A DNA stretch of 64,000 nt from Rhizobiales bacterium 62-17. GTDB lineage: Bacteria; Pseudomonadota; Alphaproteobacteria; Rhizobiales; Beijerinckiaceae. Positions 43,086-51,773 of the stretch are shown here, one piece after another. Made by a program: the position numbers and the translations under genes. Within the stretch, counting starts at the first letter, position 1; each line of letters begins with the position of its first letter. A model generated the notes under the pieces. It saw nothing but the letters and a program-made list of their open reading frames with translations, ran no database searches and was not told where the DNA came from. Location of the stretch: assembly GCA_001898965.1 (NCBI GenBank), contig MKVW01000004.1, positions 273,598-337,597 of the forward strand, read 5' to 3'.

Positions 43086-44363
43086 ATGCTCAGCGAAGCA
43101 AAAAACAAACTGATTTCCCAGGTCGGGCCAGGCACGCCGATGGGCGACTACCTGCGCCGCTATTGGCATCCGTTTGCGCCGGCAGCCTCGCTCGATAAGG
43201 AGCCGGTGAAGGCGATCCGCCTGCTCGGCGAAAACCTGACGCTCTATAAGGACCAGTCCGGCACCTACGGCCTCGTCGACCGTCACTGCCCGCATCGCCG
43301 CGCCGACCTGTCTTATGGCTTCGTCGAAGAACATGGCATCCGTTGCAACTATCATGGCTGGCTGATGAGCGAGACCGGCCAGGTGTTGGAACAGCCCTAC
43401 GACGACACCGCCAATCCCAATAACAAGATGAAGGAGCGGTGCAAGATCAAGGCCTATCCGGTGCGCGAAGTCGCCGGCCTGCTCTTCACCTATATGGGCC
43501 CAGCTCCGGTGCCTGAACTGCCGGTCTGGGAACCCTTCACCTGGAACCAGGGCTTCATCGAAATCGTCACCGCCGATATTCCCTGCAACTGGTTCCAGTG
43601 CCAGGAAAACTCCTGCGACCCCGTGCATTTCGAATGGATGCACGACAACTGGAGCCTGCGCCAGCGCGGCGAGACCGGTCCCTATGCGGCGAAACATCTT
43701 AAAGTCGCGTTCGACGAATTCGACTATGGCTTCACCTATCGCCGTCAGCGCGTCGGCCAGGGTGAGGATCACCCGATGTGGCTCACCGGCCGTGTCGCCC
43801 TGTGGCCCAATGGCTTCTATCTCGGCAGCCATTTCGAATGGCGCGTGCCCGTCGATGACGAGACGACGCTGTCGCTCGCCTGGTTCTACACCAAGCTGCC
43901 GCTTGAAAGTCAGAACCGCAAACTGCCGGAAATCCACACTTGGCACGGACCGATCAAGAAAGATGATGGCCGCTGGATTTCCAGCCACATCATCAACCAG
44001 GACATCATCGCCTGGGTCGGCCAGGGCACCCTGTCTGATCGCACCAAGGAAAACCTTGGCGCCAGCGACCGCGGCATCGCCATGATCCGCAATCGCTTCT
44101 TCGAGGAACTCGATGCGGTCGCGGCCGGCGCCGATGCCAAGGGCACGATCCGCGATCCGGAGAAGGCCAAGTGCGTGGCGTTGCCGATCGCCGAGCCGGA
44201 GCTGTTCAAGCACATCGTGCCGCGCGCCGAATGGGCCTCCAACGGCTATCTAAAACGCCGGCTGCAATCATTCCCCTGGCATTTCGGCCAGCCGCCGGAA
44301 GTCATGAATGCCTTCCGCGTCGCGGTTGGTCTCGACGAAAACGGTCAGCCCTACGGCGGCTGA
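43086..44363 (+). CDS. Rieske non-heme iron oxygenase, alpha subunit (second copy)
   Basis: A 425-residue terminal oxygenase. Rieske ligands are C68, H70, C87 and H90 (CPHRRAD, CNYHGW); mononuclear iron ligands include H181 and H186 in DPVHFEWMH. The ATG at 43086 has a TGGAGAA site; an in-frame TTG at 43071 lacks one. It shares the GPGTPMGD N-terminal block with the Rieske protein at 10105. It is 29 bases before the extradiol dioxygenase gene, so its product may be a catechol or gallate-type ring. No ferredoxin or reductase gene is near. Confidence 0.93.
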   Translation: MLSEAKNKLISQVGPGTPMGDYLRRYWHPFAPAASLDKEPVKAIRLLGENLTLYKDQSGTYGLVDRHCPHRRADLSYGFVEEHGIRCNYHGWLMSETGQVLEQPYDDTANPNNKMKERCKIKAYPVREVAGLLFTYMGPAPVPELPVWEPFTWNQGFIEIVTADIPCNWFQCQENSCDPVHFEWMHDNWSLRQRGETGPYAAKHLKVAFDEFDYGFTYRRQRVGQGEDHPMWLTGRVALWPNGFYLGSHFEWRVPVDDETTLSLAWFYTKLPLESQNRKLPEIHTWHGPIKKDDGRWISSHIINQDIIAWVGQGTLSDRTKENLGASDRGIAMIRNRFFEELDAVAAGADAKGTIRDPEKAKCVALPIAEPELFKHIVPRAEWASNGYLKRRLQSFPWHFGQPPEVMNAFRVAVGLDENGQPYGG

Positions 44364-44392
44364 CCGACGATCATCTGAGGGAGAGAACAGAT

Positions 44393-45406
44393 ATGGCAAA
44401 AATTCATCTGGCGATGGCCACGACACACGGCCCGCAATTGCATACGACCGCCGAGCAGTGGGTGCTGCGCCTGCCCGCCGATAAGAAGAACATGCATCCC
44501 TATCGCGATGGCGTGTATTCCTATGAGCAGCTTGTCGATCTGCGTAAAGGCGAGCAGCTCGACAAGAAGTCCACGATGGAAAGCATGACCGCGGCGCATG
44601 ACCGCTGCCATGTCGCCATGGATAAGCTCGCCGACAAATGGGAAGAAAAAGGCTGCGACGTCGCCATCATCTTCGGCAATGACCAGCACGAGATATACGG
44701 CGACGAGCTGAATCCGCCCTTCATGATCTACTACGGCGACAAGATCGCCAACTTCCCGCATACACAAGAACATCTCGACCGCATGCCGCCGGGCATCAAG
44801 GAAAGTTCGCCTGGGCACACCACGCCGAGCTATGTCGAATATGACGGCATGCCCAAGCTGGGTGAACATATCATCCGCACCCTGTGCGAGCATGAATTCG
44901 ACGTCACCGCTTCAAAGTCCCTGCCGAAGGGCAGCAAAGGCACGTCGCCGGTGAGCCATGCCTTCGGCCACATCTATCGCCAGGTGATGCGCGACAATGT
45001 GGTACCTAACCTGCCGATCTATCAAAACACCTTCTTCCCGCCGAACCAGCCGTCCGCCAAGCGCGCTTATGAGTTCGGCCGGATGGTCAAGAAGGCGGTT
45101 GACAGCTTCCAGACCGACAAGAAGATCGGCGTGTTCGCCTCCGGCGGCATGACCCACTTCACCATCGACGAAGACTTCGACCAGCGCTTCATCAAGGCCC
45201 TGAAGGAGCGCGACAAGGATTGGCTCACCTCCATTCCCTTGAAGACGCTTCAGGCCGGCACGTCGGAACTGAAATCGTGGATCACCCTCGCCGGCTTCCT
45301 CGAAGACGAGAAGGTCTCCATGCACGAGGTCGACTATGTGCCCTGCTATCGTTCACCGGCCGGCACCGGCACGGCGCAGGGCTTCTTCTGGTGGGACATC
45401 CACTGA
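44393..45406 (+). CDS. LigB-type (class III) extradiol ring-cleavage dioxygenase
   Basis: Fe(II) enzyme that opens a dihydroxylated aromatic ring next to the hydroxyls, 337 residues. The N-terminal THGPQLH region and the FGNDQHEIY segment fit the LigB fold with histidine and glutamate iron ligands; SPVSHAFGHIYRQ and VFASGGMTHF are further conserved parts. GAGGGAGAGAA precedes the ATG. No separate LigA-type small subunit is encoded nearby. Gallate, methylgallate and protocatechuate are all possible substrates. A strong terminator ends the unit. Confidence 0.9.
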   Translation: MAKIHLAMATTHGPQLHTTAEQWVLRLPADKKNMHPYRDGVYSYEQLVDLRKGEQLDKKSTMESMTAAHDRCHVAMDKLADKWEEKGCDVAIIFGNDQHEIYGDELNPPFMIYYGDKIANFPHTQEHLDRMPPGIKESSPGHTTPSYVEYDGMPKLGEHIIRTLCEHEFDVTASKSLPKGSKGTSPVSHAFGHIYRQVMRDNVVPNLPIYQNTFFPPNQPSAKRAYEFGRMVKKAVDSFQTDKKIGVFASGGMTHFTIDEDFDQRFIKALKERDKDWLTSIPLKTLQAGTSELKSWITLAGFLEDEKVSMHEVDYVPCYRSPAGTGTAQGFFWWDIH

Positions 45407-45435
45407 GAGGTTGAAGAAAAGGGACTGCTTTATGA

Positions 45436-45470
45436 AAGGCGCCGGAAAAACCGGCGCCTTTTTCTTTTTA
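45436..45470. terminator. rho-independent terminator, probably bidirectional
   Basis: Perfect 10-base stem AAGGCGCCGG/CCGGCGCCTT with an AAAAA loop, then TTCTTTTTAT. On the minus strand the same stem serves the convergent molybdoenzyme gene. Clear. Confidence 0.95.
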
Positions 45471-45535
45471 TCTCTCGTACAAAACGCCCGCACGTTGCCG
45501 TGCGGGCGTTGATTGATACGTGCGGAGCAAAAAGC

Positions 45536-47860
45536 CTAGGCGTCCTGCATCGCCTTCCACACCGTCTGCGGCGTCATCGGCATTACGAGCGGCAAGGGCT
45601 TCTTGGCGCCGATCGCATTTTCGATTGCATTGACGATGGTCGGCGTCGCGCCCGTGGTGCCCGCTTCGCCGACACCCTTGGCGCCCACCTGATTGGTGGT
45701 GCAGCGCGTCGGATTGTGCAGTACCTTGATATTCGGCACCGTGTCGGCACGCGGCATCATATAGTCCATGAAGGAACCAGCAAGCAGTTGGCCGCTTGCC
45801 GGATCGTAGCGGGTATATTCGCCCAGCGCCTGGCCGATGCCCTGCACCACGCCGCCTTCGATCTGGCCCTCGACGATCGTCTCGTTGAGCATGACGCCGC
45901 AATCGCTGACCGCCGTATAGCGGACGATCTGCACTTCGCCCGTATCCGGATCGACCTCGACTTCCGCTACGTGACAGCCGTTCGGGAAGGACGGCCCCGT
46001 ATGCGCGATCTCGTTGGTGTCGAGATTTTCCTCGATCGTGCCCTGGCGCTTCATCTCCTTGGCATGCTCGGCCACTTCGAACAGCGTCACGCGCCGCCCG
46101 GTCTTGGCGATCTCGAACACGCCTTGGCGATATTGCACCTCGGCATCACCCGCCTGCAGCACGGTCTTGGCGACAGCCTGCGCCTTGACGAGCACCTTGT
46201 CGGCGGTCTGCGCTACGGCGCTGCCGACCAGCATGGCCGAACGCGAAGCCACCGCGCCGAAGCCCGGCACGTCGCGATGGGAATCGCCAAAGGTCACGGT
46301 GATATCGTCATCCGCCAGCCCGAGCTGATCGGCAACGAGCTCCCGGAACACGGTCACATGGCCCTGGCCCTGCGGCACTGGCCCGATGCTGAGCACCGCC
46401 TTGCCGTTCTCGAAGGTGATGCGCGCCGGCTCTTCGTAATGGCCACCGGAAATTTCCAGATAGCAGCCGATGCCAACGCCGCGCAGCTTGCCGCGCGCCT
46501 TCGATTCCTTCTTGCGGGCGGCAAAGCCCTTATAGTCGGCTGCTTCCAGCGCCTTTTCGAAAGCGGCGGGAAAATCACCGCTGTCATATTTGGAGCCGAC
46601 CGGCGACTGATAAGGCAGACGCTCCGGCTTGATGAAATTGCGCCGGCGCAATTCAGCCGGGTCGATGTTGAGTTCGCGCGCCGCCGCCTCGATGGCGCGC
46701 TCCAGCAGATAGTTAGCTTCCGGACGCCCGGCGCCACGATAGGGACCGGTCGGCACGGTGTTGGTCAGATAAACCGCCGACTCCACCGAGATCTGCGGAA
46801 TGTCATAGACGCTCGGCAGGCACCCGGAGATGTGAATGGTCGGCACCAGAACAGCGACGCCCGTGAGATAGGCGCCCGTGTTCATGGCACCCTTGAGGCG
46901 CAGACCCAGGAACTTGCCACGCGGGCTCAGCGCCAATTCGACGTGCCAGAACTGATCGCGCGCATGATTGTCCGACAGGAAGGATTCGGCCCGCGTCGAT
47001 GTCCAATGCACAGGCTTGCCAAGCTTGCGGGCGGCTGCGAGCAGCGCCGGATATTCCGCATAGGTCGAGGCCTTCATGCCGAAACCGCCGCCGACATCCT
47101 TACTCAGGATGCGCACCTTCGGCGGATCGACTTTCATGGTCATCGACACCTGGAAGGCAATACCCGCCGCGCCCTGCGTGCCCGTCCACATCGTATATTG
47201 GCCGGACTTGGCATCGTAGCTCGCGGTCGCCGCGCGCGGCTCCATCGAGACGGCGCAGATACGCTGATTGGCGACATCGACCTGCACCACATGGGCAGCC
47301 GATTTGAAGATCTCGTCCAGTGCCCGCTTCTTGGCACCATCGGGATCGGCCGGCGCCGCCCATTCGAATGCGACATTGCCTTTCGCTTCGGGGAACAATT
47401 GCGTCTTGCTTTCGCGTGCCTGATCGAGCGTCACCACTGCGGTCAGCGCCTCGTAGTCGACATTGACGAGATCGGCTGCATCGAGCGCGGCGGCTTCCGA
47501 CTTGGCGACGACCATGGCGACGAGTTCGCCGGCATGCATCACTTTGTCTTTGGCGAGAACCGGACGGAATGGGCTGATCGGCATGCTGCCGCCTTTGCCC
47601 GGAAAGGGAATCGAACCGGTAACGCTGCCGAGACCCAGATCCGCGAAATCATCCGCCGTATAGACGGCGAGCACGTCGCGCGCCGCCTTGGCGGCGCTGG
47701 TGTCGATGCCCTTGATCTTGGCGTGCGCATGCGGCGAGCGCACGAAAGCTGCGAAGACCACCCGTTCCGGACGCATATCGTCGGTATATTGGCCCTCGCC
47801 ACGCAGCAGCGGACCATCCTCGATTCGCCCCGCCCATTTTCTCATCGAACGATTGCTCAC
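45536..47860 (-). CDS. xanthine dehydrogenase family molybdopterin-binding subunit (second copy)
   Basis: A 774-residue molybdenum hydroxylase large subunit starting at GTG, with a GGAGGAGAG site 6 bases upstream. Motifs: VGGGFGMKAS near residue 260, YRGAGRPEANYLLER near 370 and GVGEAGTTG, carrying the catalytic glutamate. It resembles the first copy throughout but is not a close duplicate. Again no iron-sulfur or FAD subunit gene is adjacent. It is convergent with the Rieske-LigB unit, so it may hydroxylate a heteroaromatic or oxidise an aldehyde feeding that pathway. Confidence 0.92.
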   Translation of the reverse strand: MSNRSMRKWAGRIEDGPLLRGEGQYTDDMRPERVVFAAFVRSPHAHAKIKGIDTSAAKAARDVLAVYTADDFADLGLGSVTGSIPFPGKGGSMPISPFRPVLAKDKVMHAGELVAMVVAKSEAAALDAADLVNVDYEALTAVVTLDQARESKTQLFPEAKGNVAFEWAAPADPDGAKKRALDEIFKSAAHVVQVDVANQRICAVSMEPRAATASYDAKSGQYTMWTGTQGAAGIAFQVSMTMKVDPPKVRILSKDVGGGFGMKASTYAEYPALLAAARKLGKPVHWTSTRAESFLSDNHARDQFWHVELALSPRGKFLGLRLKGAMNTGAYLTGVAVLVPTIHISGCLPSVYDIPQISVESAVYLTNTVPTGPYRGAGRPEANYLLERAIEAAARELNIDPAELRRRNFIKPERLPYQSPVGSKYDSGDFPAAFEKALEAADYKGFAARKKESKARGKLRGVGIGCYLEISGGHYEEPARITFENGKAVLSIGPVPQGQGHVTVFRELVADQLGLADDDITVTFGDSHRDVPGFGAVASRSAMLVGSAVAQTADKVLVKAQAVAKTVLQAGDAEVQYRQGVFEIAKTGRRVTLFEVAEHAKEMKRQGTIEENLDTNEIAHTGPSFPNGCHVAEVEVDPDTGEVQIVRYTAVSDCGVMLNETIVEGQIEGGVVQGIGQALGEYTRYDPASGQLLAGSFMDYMMPRADTVPNIKVLHNPTRCTTNQVGAKGVGEAGTTGATPTIVNAIENAIGAKKPLPLVMPMTPQTVWKAMQDA

Positions 47861-48090
47861 GCTTCTCTCCTCCAGAGCACCGGCCATATGCCTACTGCCT
47901 GATTTTCCGGCGCAATCTTTCTCCGGCGACTAGGGGCAAGTCAATTGCAGCCCGGGCAAAGACGCCCGAATGCCAGACAAGTCAGGGGATTAAGGCGGCT
48001 TTGCCCGTCGGATCACGAGTGTTAGCCTGCCCAAAAGCCAAATTCGCAAGACGCTCCCCAAGACGCCCACACCAGCCCAAAGAGGGGTTC

Positions 48091-49014
48091 ATGCCGTTCC
48101 GTCTTCTCGCGCGCCTCGCGCTTGTCGCCTTTCCCCTCCTGTCCGCCCATGCCCAAACCGAGCCCGCCAAAATGCAGCTCCCCGCTTTGCCCGAGATTCA
48201 ATTCGCCGAGATTCCGACAGCCACGCGCGCGCAATATCAAGGCGACCGCTTCAGCTATATGGAAGCCGGCCGCGCCGATGCGCCGGTGGTGCTTCTGCTG
48301 CACGGCGTCGGCGCCAATTCCATGCACTGGCGCTTTCAGCTCTCGGGCCTGTCCGATCGTTATCGCGTCATCGCCTGGAACGCGCCCGGCTATTTCCTGA
48401 CTGACGGTTTCGCCAAGGACATGCCAAGCTGTCAGGATTTCGCCGATGCGGTGAGGGATTTTCTCGGTGCCTTAAAGATCGATCGCGTCAACATCGTCGG
48501 CAATTCCTTCGGCTCGCGCGTAGCCCAATGTTTTACCGTGCATTACCCGGAGCGCGTGATGAAACTGGCGATGACCGGCACCGGCATCGGCCCGGTCGAC
48601 ATGACGGATGAAGCAAAGGCGAAGATCATCGCCACCCGCGAAAATCAGATCGCCAAGGGCGGCTATGGTTTCGGCGCGCGCGTCTCGGCCCTCGTCGGCC
48701 CGAACGCCTCTCCCGAACTCATCGCCGAGGTGCAGCGCGTGGTGCGCGCCACCCGCCCCCAGGGTTTCATGCATGGCGTGAAGCTCGGCCTGGTGAACGG
48801 CTACAGTCCATCGGAGGTCGCCGCCAAGGCTCAGATGCCGGTACTCCTGATCCAGGGCACGGAAGACAAGGTGAACCCCGGCAAGGACAATGCCGATATT
48901 CTCATCAAGGTCTTGAAGAACGGCCGCATAGAAAAGCTCGACGGCATCGGCCACCTGCCGGAAGTCGAGGTGCCGGATGCGGTCAATAAGCTGCTGCGCG
49001 ATTTTTTTAGCTGA
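48091..49014 (+). CDS. exported alpha/beta hydrolase
   Basis: A 307-residue serine hydrolase with a signal peptide (MPFRLLARLALVAFPLLSAH, cleavage near AQ). The oxyanion region LLLHGVGANSMHW, nucleophile GNSFGS, aspartate in GTEDKVNP and histidine in GIGHLPE form a complete triad. The ATG has an AGAGGGG site; a longer frame to 48001 is not needed. It lies alone upstream of the tol genes. Periplasmic location suggests ester hydrolysis of an external compound. Confidence 0.88.
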   Translation: MPFRLLARLALVAFPLLSAHAQTEPAKMQLPALPEIQFAEIPTATRAQYQGDRFSYMEAGRADAPVVLLLHGVGANSMHWRFQLSGLSDRYRVIAWNAPGYFLTDGFAKDMPSCQDFADAVRDFLGALKIDRVNIVGNSFGSRVAQCFTVHYPERVMKLAMTGTGIGPVDMTDEAKAKIIATRENQIAKGGYGFGARVSALVGPNASPELIAEVQRVVRATRPQGFMHGVKLGLVNGYSPSEVAAKAQMPVLLIQGTEDKVNPGKDNADILIKVLKNGRIEKLDGIGHLPEVEVPDAVNKLLRDFFS

Positions 49015-49140
49015 TTTCCCAGCAATTGCGGCGCAAGCGCGTCGATCGGCCCTGTCACGCCCAGCCAGGCGATTGGCGGCTCGGCCGTGCGGCGGTTCGC
49101 CGCCAACCACTTCACATTCTTTGTCATCCCTCTGATTGTA

Positions 49141-49182
49141 ACGAGGTATTAACCCTGACCGGGTCTTAACTAAAACGGTTAA
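49141..49182 (+). promoter_or_regulatory. AT-rich promoter region upstream of tolQ with TTAAC elements
   Basis: Two TTAAC elements (49149, 49166) and one GTTAA (49178) lie in an AT-rich island about 100 bases before tolQ; the last two form TTAAC-N7-GTTAA. They recall CtrA-type half-sites, but the exact TTAA-N7-TTAA spacing is not met. Promoter content is likely; the regulator is unproven. Confidence 0.3.
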
Positions 49183-49277
49183 TGCCGCCGCCCGCGGGCT
49201 GCCCCCGCGAGCCCTAGTTTCGTCGGATTCCCGGCGCAGAAGCGGGGCTTCCCCCGCAATGATTGAGGACGAACGAG

Positions 49278-50012
49278 ATGAATCCTGCCGATTTGGCGTC
49301 GGGCGCCAGCGGCGCCCCGGTCGAAGTGACGCTATGGGGGATGTTCTGGGGCGCTCATTTTGTAGTCAAGCTCGTGATGCTCGGCCTGCTTGCCGCTTCG
49401 ATCTGGAGCTGGGCCATCATCATCAACAAGACCATGCTCTTTTCCAGCACGGAAAAGGCCATGGATCGGTTCGAAGACTCGTTCTGGTCCGGCAATTCGC
49501 TGGAAGAACTCTACCAATCCCTCTCCACCACACCGACCACGGCCATGGCCACGCTCTTCGTCGCCGCCATGCGCGAGTGGAAACGCTCCTTCACCAATGC
49601 CTCCTCCGCCTTCATGGGTCTGCAGGCGCGCATCGAGAAAGTGCTCGATGTTTCCATTGCCCGTGAGGTGGAAAAGCTCGAATCCCAGCTTCTGGTGCTC
49701 GCCTCCGTCGCCTCCGCCGGCCCCTTCGTCGGTCTGTTCGGCACGGTCTGGGGCATCATGACCGCCTTCCGCTCCATCGCCGCCTCCAAGAACACCTCGC
49801 TGGCAGTCGTCGCGCCCGGCATCGCCGAGGCGCTGTTTGCCACGGCGATCGGCCTTTTCGCGGCCATTCCGGCGCTGATTTTCTACAACATGTTGCAAGG
49901 CCGCGTGGCCCGCGCCCAGGCCCGCATGGAAAGCTTCGCCGACGAATTTTCCTCCATCCTGTCGCGCCAGATCGACCACCACGTCGCCAGCGAACGCGAT
50001 CGCGCAGCCTGA
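49278..50012 (+). CDS. tolQ: TolQ, Tol-Pal system proton-channel subunit
   Basis: Inner-membrane protein (244 residues, three helices) of the MotA/TolQ/ExbB family that with TolR uses proton flow to drive envelope constriction. The LASVASAGPFVGLFGTVWGI helix and the AIGLFAAIPALIFYN helix are characteristic. The ATG at 49278 has a GAGGACGAA site; an in-frame TTG is 15 bases upstream. It leads tolQ-tolR-tolA-tolB. Confidence 0.97.
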   Translation: MNPADLASGASGAPVEVTLWGMFWGAHFVVKLVMLGLLAASIWSWAIIINKTMLFSSTEKAMDRFEDSFWSGNSLEELYQSLSTTPTTAMATLFVAAMREWKRSFTNASSAFMGLQARIEKVLDVSIAREVEKLESQLLVLASVASAGPFVGLFGTVWGIMTAFRSIAASKNTSLAVVAPGIAEALFATAIGLFAAIPALIFYNMLQGRVARAQARMESFADEFSSILSRQIDHHVASERDRAA

Positions 50013-50021
50013 GGACGAACC

Positions 50022-50471
50022 ATGGGAATGTCGGTCGGAGCAGCCGGACGGAAGGGCGGACGCAGACGGCGCGGCGTGCCGCGCTATGGCGCCATGGCGG
50101 AAATCAACATGACGCCGTTCATCGACGTCATGCTCGTGTTGCTGATCATTTTCATGGTGGCAGCGCCCTTGCTTGCCACGGGCGTGCCCATCGACCTGCC
50201 GGAAACCAAAGCTGCCGCGCTCAACATCGACCAGAAGCCGCTCTCCGTCGCCATCGACGAGAAGGGCGAAATCTATTTGATGGACCAGCCCGTTGCCATC
50301 TCCGAGCTGGAAGATCGCCTCAAGGCTGCCGTGAAAGGCGGGTTTGATGAGCGCATCTATGTGCGGGGCGCGAAAGGCGTGAACTACGGTCGCGTCGCTG
50401 AGGTCATGTCGCTGATCACCGCCGCCGGCTACAAGAAAGTCGCGCTGGTGACCGAACAGGAGAAGAAGTAG
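50022..50471 (+). CDS. tolR: TolR, Tol-Pal system subunit
   Basis: A 149-residue ExbD/TolR protein: basic N terminus, one helix with MTPFIDVMLVLLIIFMV holding the proton-carrying aspartate, then a periplasmic domain. It follows tolQ by 9 bases and is the stator partner of TolQ. Confidence 0.97.
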   Translation: MGMSVGAAGRKGGRRRRGVPRYGAMAEINMTPFIDVMLVLLIIFMVAAPLLATGVPIDLPETKAAALNIDQKPLSVAIDEKGEIYLMDQPVAISELEDRLKAAVKGGFDERIYVRGAKGVNYGRVAEVMSLITAAGYKKVALVTEQEKK

Positions 50472-50518
50472 CGGTGCGGCGGATATCCGCCATCGCCACC
50501 GACAGGAGATAGGCCGCG

Positions 50519-51691
50519 TTGGTGTTTTCGCGCAAGGAACCAGGCATCATCGTCTCCAGCAGCGTCCATGGCGCCGTGCTGTTGGCGGCGCTCGTCTCGT
50601 TTTCCGGCGCGCCTAAATATACCGATGCGCAGGAGGCCATCGCGGTCGAAATGGTCACCGACAGTGATCTCAGCGAGATCATGAAAGGCGAGAAAACGGC
50701 GAAAGAGGTGAAACCCGCGCCGCCGCGTGCCGACAAGGTCGACGACATCGTCCAGCCGACGCCCAAGCCCGTCGAGCACGAAGCCCAGATCGACGTTCCG
50801 ACACCGCCGCCGCCCCTGCGCCGCTTGCCCGATCCGGGCCAGGACGACACGCCGCCGGTGCCGACACCGCCGCAGCGCCAGGCCGCCCTGCCGCCGCCGG
50901 AACCCGAACAAGCCAAGCCCGAACCGCCGACACCGCCGGCACGTCCGCCCGAACCCAAGGTCGAGGCCAAGCCGGAACCGCCCAAACCACCAGACGCGGA
51001 AGCGATCGAACCGCCAAAGCCACCCGTGCGCCCCAAGATCGAACCGCCGAAAAAGGTCGAAGCGCCGACACCGGAGCCGCCCAAGCGCCCGGTGCCGCCT
51101 AAGCCGCAACCGGTGAAGACCGAGACCAAGCCGGAGCCGAAACTGCAGCCCGACAAGATCGCCAGCCTGCTGAGCGATCAGAAGGCCGAGGATGCCAAGA
51201 AGCCTCCGGCGCGCCCGCGCTCGGGCGACGAAAACGCGCCGCCGCAGCGCCGGCTCAATCCTGGCGAAATTTCAAAACTGCTGTCGCGCGAGGAACCCGG
51301 CCAACGCGCCGCGACCGGCCGCGAGGTCAGCCGCACCGCTTCGCTCGGCTCCGCGACGGCCAACGCCGCGCGCATGTCGCCGGCCCTGTGGGATCAATTC
51401 CTCGGCTTCCTCAAGGACAAATACGACCAGTGCTGGGACAGCAAGCCGCCGAACTCCGAAACCCTTGGCTATCGCCCCAAGATCACCGTGCGCTTCACGC
51501 GCGACGGCACGCTTGAAGCGGCACCGCGCCTGCTCAATCCCTCCAACGACCCGGCGAAACGTTCGCTCGCCGACAGCGCCTTGCGCGCCGTCAATCATCC
51601 AAGCTGCAATCCGATGCGCATCCCCGCGCGCTTCGAGCCTTTTTACGACCAGTGGAAGGAGATGCCGCTCAGTTTCGATCCTTCCGACTGA
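50519..51691 (+). CDS. tolA: TolA-like protein (TonB/TolA C-terminal domain)
   Basis: A 390-residue periplasm-spanning protein: one N-terminal helix (about 9-27), a very long Pro/Lys/Glu-rich stalk (about 70-250) and a C-terminal TolA/TonB-like domain (WDQFLGFLKDKYDQCWD, ITVRFTRDGTLEAAPRLL). The start codon is TTG (or the next GTG) with AGGAG 10 bases upstream. The proline-rich rather than Ala/Lys-helical stalk is common in alphaproteobacterial TolA. It connects TolQR to TolB/Pal. Confidence 0.93.
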   Translation: MVFSRKEPGIIVSSSVHGAVLLAALVSFSGAPKYTDAQEAIAVEMVTDSDLSEIMKGEKTAKEVKPAPPRADKVDDIVQPTPKPVEHEAQIDVPTPPPPLRRLPDPGQDDTPPVPTPPQRQAALPPPEPEQAKPEPPTPPARPPEPKVEAKPEPPKPPDAEAIEPPKPPVRPKIEPPKKVEAPTPEPPKRPVPPKPQPVKTETKPEPKLQPDKIASLLSDQKAEDAKKPPARPRSGDENAPPQRRLNPGEISKLLSREEPGQRAATGREVSRTASLGSATANAARMSPALWDQFLGFLKDKYDQCWDSKPPNSETLGYRPKITVRFTRDGTLEAAPRLLNPSNDPAKRSLADSALRAVNHPSCNPMRIPARFEPFYDQWKEMPLSFDPSD

Positions 51692-51773
51692 CGCGTCATG
51701 CAGACTTTCACGCCCTCGCTTAAGTACGCGTTTGTTTTTGTAAACGCCAAGCCTGAAACGGAATCGACATTCG

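Noticed and set aside
32138-47860. CoxL-type carbon monoxide dehydrogenase large subunits
   Set aside because: The CO-specific cysteine active-site loop is not present in either protein, and CoxM/CoxS partners are missing.
45500-47902. An 800-codon open frame on the plus strand, antisense to the second molybdoenzyme gene
   Set aside because: It mirrors the real gene in a GC-rich genome; the translation is rich in His/Arg/Asp/Gly with no motif, while the minus strand has full family motifs.
49149-49182. CtrA binding site upstream of tolQ
   Set aside because: TTAAC-type half-sites are present, but the exact TTAA-N7-TTAA arrangement is not; kept only as a low-confidence promoter region.
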